Below are positions 59,735 through 64,000 of a stretch of 64,000 nt of DNA, piece by piece. Each line of letters begins with the position of its first letter. Within the stretch, counting starts at the first letter, position 1. Origin of the DNA: Acanthochromis polyacanthus. Its lineage: Eukaryota; Chordata; Actinopteri; Pomacentridae. A program made the translations under genes and the position numbers. The notes beneath the pieces are model-generated. The model was not told where the DNA came from. It saw nothing but the letters and a program-made list of their open reading frames with translations, and made no database searches. Location: positions 5,212,268 to 5,276,267 of the forward strand of contig NC_067132.1 in assembly GCF_021347895.1 (NCBI RefSeq), in the 5' to 3' direction.

Positions 59735-59850
59735 GTCAGGAGAACATGGAGACTCCATGCAGAAAGATCCCAGGAAGGCCAGGACACAAACTGGGGATCT
59801 TATAGTTGCAAGCCAGCAGTGCTAACCACGGATACACTGTGCAGAACGCA
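59735..59850 (-). repeat. SINE-like repeat, 5' fragment
   Basis: ACATGGAGACTCCATGCAGA, AGATCCCAGGAAGGCCAGG and GCAGTGCTAACCACGGATAC match the reverse complement of the start of the copy at 45.6 kb. It may be the other half of the 59311 fragment, separated by an insertion. Confidence 0.7.
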
Positions 59851-60077
59851 ATAATTAATAGAATCCAGTAAATAATCATGCTCGTTAACTCCAGAGAATT
59901 AGGGCCAAAAGCTGAAAGCTGGTCTGCCGGTTTGTCTCACCAACAACATCCACTTTGCTATCCAATCAGTGAAAACACTGATGAGTGTAAGGGTAATCTC
60001 CATCCTCCACTCTGAAACACCCTGGAGGACGATACAGGGTGTTTTCTTGGTGTCACAACAGTTACTGTCAGTGGTCC

Positions 60078-60353
60078 TCAGACCTCCGTCCTCTCAGGTG
60101 GCAGACCCTCCATCAAGAAGTCACAGCTGAGGCAGTAATCATCCAGGATGTCTTGTTCCCTTTTCAAAGTAAATTTGGAGCACATGAGCAATGCTGTTGA
60201 GGTATTTATAAATGGGCGTGGGTGGATTTTTAAGCCGACAGAATGATAAACATTGTTAAAGTCTGCATGTGTTGTCCATTTAACCACTTCAACAAAACCG
60301 CCTAGTGAGATGCACACTTTGTATGGATAGACGTTGGTAACTATATCAGTCAA
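60078..60353 (-). other. open frame of 91 codons, unknown
   Basis: The frame reads VYPYKVCISLGGFVEVVKW and LKREQDILDDYCLSCDFLM among others. Composition is protein-like, with clustered cysteines near the end, but I recognise no family and see no splice or promoter context. It may be chance. Confidence 0.2.
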
Positions 60354-61092
60354 TCACACATTAGATACGCGTCATTTTTTTCTCTGTGTGTGCACATGTG
60401 TGGGTGTGTTAAATGAAAATCAGTCAATAAATATAATGTCTGATATCCGTATATTCCTGTCACATTGTGCCACACTTTGTATTGAATTACAAATAAATGT
60501 GATGAACACTGTTCTGCTCAGACATCATAGAATACAGGCTAGAACAGACGGATGGACAAATGATGCAGCTCTGCCATGTGTCATATTTAACTGATGCTGC
60601 TTTAAAATGACGGCTTCAAACCGAGCATGTGACATTCTCTCTCCTCATAGCTCCTCCTCGTCTCCTCCACGGGCGTCTCAGGAAGTAGGACTAAATGCAA
60701 GGAAAGTGTCATGGTTTCTCTTAGATGTGCCAAGGTTGAATAACACGTCCGGTGACACTGTTGCTTTTAATCTGATTTTATTATAAAAAGACAGCATCTG
60801 AACAGGCCCCATGGTTTGCCTGTGGAGGTTCACAGCCAATACGAACATCTCCCAGAATGATGGGCTGGTGGTCATTTTATACCCTTCTGGTGAAGGATAT
60901 GAGCTCAGCATCTGACGACTTTGGTAAAAACAGAATGCACCCCTAAATCAACATAATACAGAGTTTCTCTTCTAGGATAACAGAAGGCACTCACTGATAT
61001 CGGTCCATGCATACCTAACATAACATATGGCTTCCCTTCAATGACAGGCCCCACTTCACTTTGCGATCTCCCAGACACAGAAGCCACTTTAA

Positions 61093-61997
61093 AGCTGCTG
61101 TCCGGAGTTTGAATCGCAGCGTCTCCCAAAACACTGTTGGTCCCTCCCTCTGATTTCGCCCCTTTATTTGTGCACGCTCAGTACATGAGAGAAATGCCCG
61201 GAGTGCTGCAGCATCTCGCCTGTTTTGCTGTTTTCCACTCTTCTACATTTAGTACATTTAGTAAATAATAAAGGAATTACGTTAGAATGCTGTATTGAGT
61301 CTAACTTGTCCTAATACCAAAATAACATGAATCTGCTAGGACGAACTAGTAAAGTTTCAATATGTGATTACACTCGTGTATCCCTCTGGATGACGTTGTT
61401 TATCAAACTTGCATTTACGCGTGTATATGTGTTACATTGTTTATTTATTTCTATCTAGAGTTCAGAATTGCATGACTCCTCTGACGAAGAGTATGTCCCA
61501 GACGCCCCAACATCTTCCTCCAGAGGTCGGGCATCTAAACGAAGCCGTCAGGCGGGCTATGGAGGCCGTGGTCGGGGAGCGACGCGAGCACCCCGAGCGA
61601 AAGAACATCCTGCAGTCTCTTGGCCTGACAAGCCGTGGGATTGGTAACTTTTCTGGAAGTTGCTGATCCCTGATGCTCTCTCCTCCACAAGCAAAACAAA
61701 TGTGTGCGCGGTTGCGTAGTGCGTAGCTCGCCCACCTCTGCATGGGCTTGCTTGCTGTGCGCGTAACCGTTGATTGACAGCATGACAAAGCTGAAGCTCG
61801 AACTTGATTGGTCGGCAGCGACCGGCGCTTTTTGGAATAACATGGGGGTCTATGAGAGGAAGGCGGAGCTCAGGAATAAATTTTCATATCGCGTCATACT
61901 AACATTATATTATAGTATCGAACTAGACTAACACATTTAAGCTTTGTTAAAAAATGATACATAAATTGAAAATAAACGGAAACTCCGGACAGCAGCT
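61093..61997 (+). mobile_element. TTAA-flanked DNA transposon derivative, 905 bp
   Basis: Perfect 18-bp inverted termini AGCTGCTGTCCGGAGTTT, flanked by TTAA at 61089-61092 and 61998-62001. TTAA duplication is the hallmark of piggyBac and Kolobok superfamilies; the terminus is unlike piggyBac's C-C-C-T start, so Kolobok or a related group is favoured. The interior is CpG-richer than the flanks and contains an exon-like segment. No transposase domain is visible. Confidence 0.82.
61459..61643 (+). other. exon-like segment inside the TTAA element
   Basis: A 185-base stop-free segment preceded by a good acceptor (TTATTTCTATCTAG) and followed by a donor (TTG|GTAACT). It reads DSSDEEYVPDAP, TSSSRGRASKRSRQAG, YGGRGRGATRAPR and WPDKPWDW: an acidic Ser/Asp/Glu stretch, an RGG-like basic stretch and a Trp-rich end. 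This looks like a coding exon of an autonomous relative or a captured gene piece. I do not recognise the family with certainty. Confidence 0.5.
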
Positions 61998-62001
61998 TTA
62001 A

Positions 62002-62239
62002 GTAAACATTCCCAGACCAAAACAGAAACACATCTCAGGTCAGAGACCACCTGCTTACATAGGGACAAAGGAAATGTATGTTTTCCCACAAGTTACTGGT
62101 CAGATACTAGAACAGGCAAAACAGATTCCATTCAACTAACTTATTAAGTAATACATGTCTCAGATCAGACACTACAAAAGGAAGTGAGGAAAGGAATCCA
62201 GGATTTACTGTACAAACTGTAAAATGAGAAGAGCACAAG
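62002..62239. other. unassigned DNA
   Basis: Nothing recognised. Confidence 0.4.
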
Positions 62240-62545
62240 AGATACTCTGGGTTTCATCTTTATGAAGAAGTATTCAGACTGCAGCAGGATAATGAGCCCA
62301 ACCACACCTCAGAGCTTTAAAGAACTCCTTAAAGACCAAAGACGCCCAAAGGTGCTGACTGCCATGAACTTCCTCTACAGTCATCAGATCTCAGCTCTAC
62401 TGTACATTTAGGGCCGACGTGAAAACTGAGCAAGACAAACATTCCTGACAGAGTGAGAAGCTGTTTTGAAGACTGCCACGTCATGCTGGGAGAACATGAC
62501 TGATCAGGTTTGAACATCCGTGCAGCTTGAGTGCTGATGTCATTA
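62240..62545 (+). mobile_element. degraded Tc1-like remnant
   Basis: TGCAGCAGGATAATGAGCCC then AACCACACCTCAGAGC reads LQQDNEPNHTSEL, the second-aspartate motif of a Tc1 transposase (QQDNDPKHT). ACATTCCTGACAGAGTGAGA and AGCTGTTTTGAAGACTGCCA match the C-terminal end. The transposase sense is the plus strand. No frame is left, and termini are not seen. Confidence 0.6.
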
Positions 62546-64000
62546 AAGCAGAGACTTTCTTACAAATGCATCCATTTAGAATTTATTTTTTTTAAAAGCA
62601 CAGTAAAGATGGGGAAACTGAACTGCTTCGACAATTTTCTTAAGCAATTGCACACGGAGTTCATATATTGACATTTAACATGAGTTTGTTGTTTTTCTCA
62701 GATGGTAGCAGCAGATTTTACAGGCAGTGTTTGATTTATACTGATTGAATGGCCTTCATGCTGATTACCCTGATCACCTGCAGCCGCTGCTCCTTCAGGA
62801 TTAGATTTACTTATTACATTATTTTTATTATTATTTTTATATTTTTTATTATATATATTTTTTATTTCGGGAAACTTGTCACCCAGAAAACTTGTCACCC
62901 AGAAACTGGCAGGGAGACGAAAACATCCTTTTATTCTCAATGTTGTACTGATCAGTAACCCGTTCTAATGGAAGGCTAAAGACTAGCTGTGCTGCTGTGG
63001 AACTGCAGCATTTGTAGATTTATGTTGTTCTAAAATAATTACATAAACAGACACTAGCTTGATAGTATACAGTATGTATTAATGATAACAATGCTGCGTG
63101 TATAGAATGATAATCTTGAATAAATCCTTAAAGCACTCTTTCCAAAAGGCTTTGTCTGTTAAACTGCTGTTTAATTCTTCTTGATTGTAGCTTGTGTTTG
63201 CTCTGCTTCCAGTTATCTCCAACCAACCTGCCTTGATTTAACCACTGTTGTCCTGTTCTGGTCCGGCCTCCAACTCTCAGTCAGCAGATTCAGATTGTTC
63301 TCAGCAGACCCCAGCTAAACTGGCATGTAGGTAGCATAGCCTAGCTGCTAGCTTTCATATGCTGCCTGTTTATTGTACTGTTGCTTGGACTGTAACTGCA
63401 GATTTTGTGGTGTGTTAATCTGAGTGCTTTGTACTACAGTAATTAGATTAGCCGTTACATCCTGTTATGATTCTTTGCACTGTGGTCTATGGTGGAGGCT
63501 TCAGCCCCCCGGTCCTTTTGCTGCATCATCATGCCAGCCTGTTCCACTACTAAACACATTCTGATTGTCTACAGACTTTCAAAGTAAGAGTTACTTTGGA
63601 GCTGTTTTGGGAACCCTGATTTTGTCTTGCAAAATCATGAAACTCTCCAAATCTTAAAACTCTAAAAAAGCAAAATGTTTTTTAATCAAAAGTCAAAGGT
63701 AAAACTTCTAACCCTAACCCCTCCAATTTTAACCTTTTAAATCCCTGCTGTAACATGGTAGAAGATAAGTAGAAGCCAACACATTAGTGTTAAGAAAGCT
63801 GAAACACGTCTGCAACTTCAAATGCTTTATTCAACTTTGTGTAAAGTGTGGCTGAATTCAGCAACTATGGGGCTTTTTTTTTAAATTACAACTATAGCAA
63901 CAAAGCATTTTGAATTTGCTACCACTGCTCCTGACTGACCTCGTCTACAGGGCAGCTGGAGCCAAGGCTCATGGGATTTGTAGCGCTTCAAGCCAGCTGC
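62546..64000. other. unassigned DNA
   Basis: No gene or repeat recognised. AT-rich simple sequence at 62810-62870, with a duplicated ACTTGTCACCCAGAAA phrase at 62874-62906. A short telomere-like CTAACCCTAACCCC at 63709-63722 is probably chance. Confidence 0.45.

Larger units (their letters stand above)
59236..61088. other. unassigned DNA with SINE-like fragments
   Basis: Contains two fragments of the SINE-like repeat in reverse orientation (59311-59400 and 59735-59850), a CpG-bearing block at 59410-59620, and a 91-codon minus-strand frame (60078-60353) without a recognised domain. Confidence 0.5.

Noticed and set aside
63709..63722. Telomere-like CTAACCCTAACCCC at the right end of the window
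   Set aside because: Only two units, and surrounded by ordinary AT-rich DNA; likely chance.

Overview
The window reads as nuclear DNA of a ray-finned fish, probably a percomorph teleost; that assignment is inferred from the repeat families (Tc1 elements with long inverted repeats, hAT elements with BED-finger transposases, L2-type and RTE-type LINEs, PIF/Harbinger, a dispersed SINE-like repeat). I found no intact host gene. All long recognisable reading frames belong to transposons and all are broken, so this looks like a gene desert or a very large intron. Several AT-rich, repeat-free patches could be conserved regulatory DNA, but nothing inside the window can prove that.

Layout. 1-6740: a hAT-like MITE, then a nearly intact Tc1 element (Tc1-A, 1776-3409), then unremarkable DNA. 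6741-7830: a CpG-rich palindromic element with a helicase-like fragment, telomere-like repeats and a module shared in inverted orientation with the THAP element at 50 kb. 7.8-23 kb: mostly unassigned, with scattered MITEs and SINE-like fragments. 23070-27945 is the most complex locus: an old Tc1 element (Tc1-C) whose transposase-coding DNA has expanded into 28 tandem 27-bp units. A LINE inserted into Tc1-C, and a hAT element with a 605-codon transposase frame broken only by two in-frame stops inserted into the LINE. 28-35.5 kb: mostly unassigned. 35.5-41.4 kb: a GC-rich proline-type repeat, a third hAT-like MITE copy, an L2-type LINE, and a PIF/Harbinger element inserted in a SINE-like repeat whose empty site survives in another copy at 45.8 kb. 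42166-43832: a second copy of the first Tc1 family (Tc1-B). 44-49.7 kb: degraded Tc1 remnants, CA microsatellites, a fourth MITE copy and an L2 tail. 50161-52604: a THAP-domain transposon remnant and a long promoter-to-polyA-like repeat. 54.7-59.2 kb: an RTE tail, a MITE, and an internally deleted hAT element with a perfect 8-bp target duplication inside an LTR-like remnant. 61093-61997: a TTAA-flanked element carrying an exon-like segment. The remainder is unassigned.

No functional gene set operates here. What the window offers is a stratigraphy: nested insertions with target duplications give relative ages, and several elements keep enough structure (inverted repeats, transposase domains, subterminal motif arrays) to suggest how they moved. 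Coordinates of MITE and remnant edges are approximate unless a target duplication is stated.
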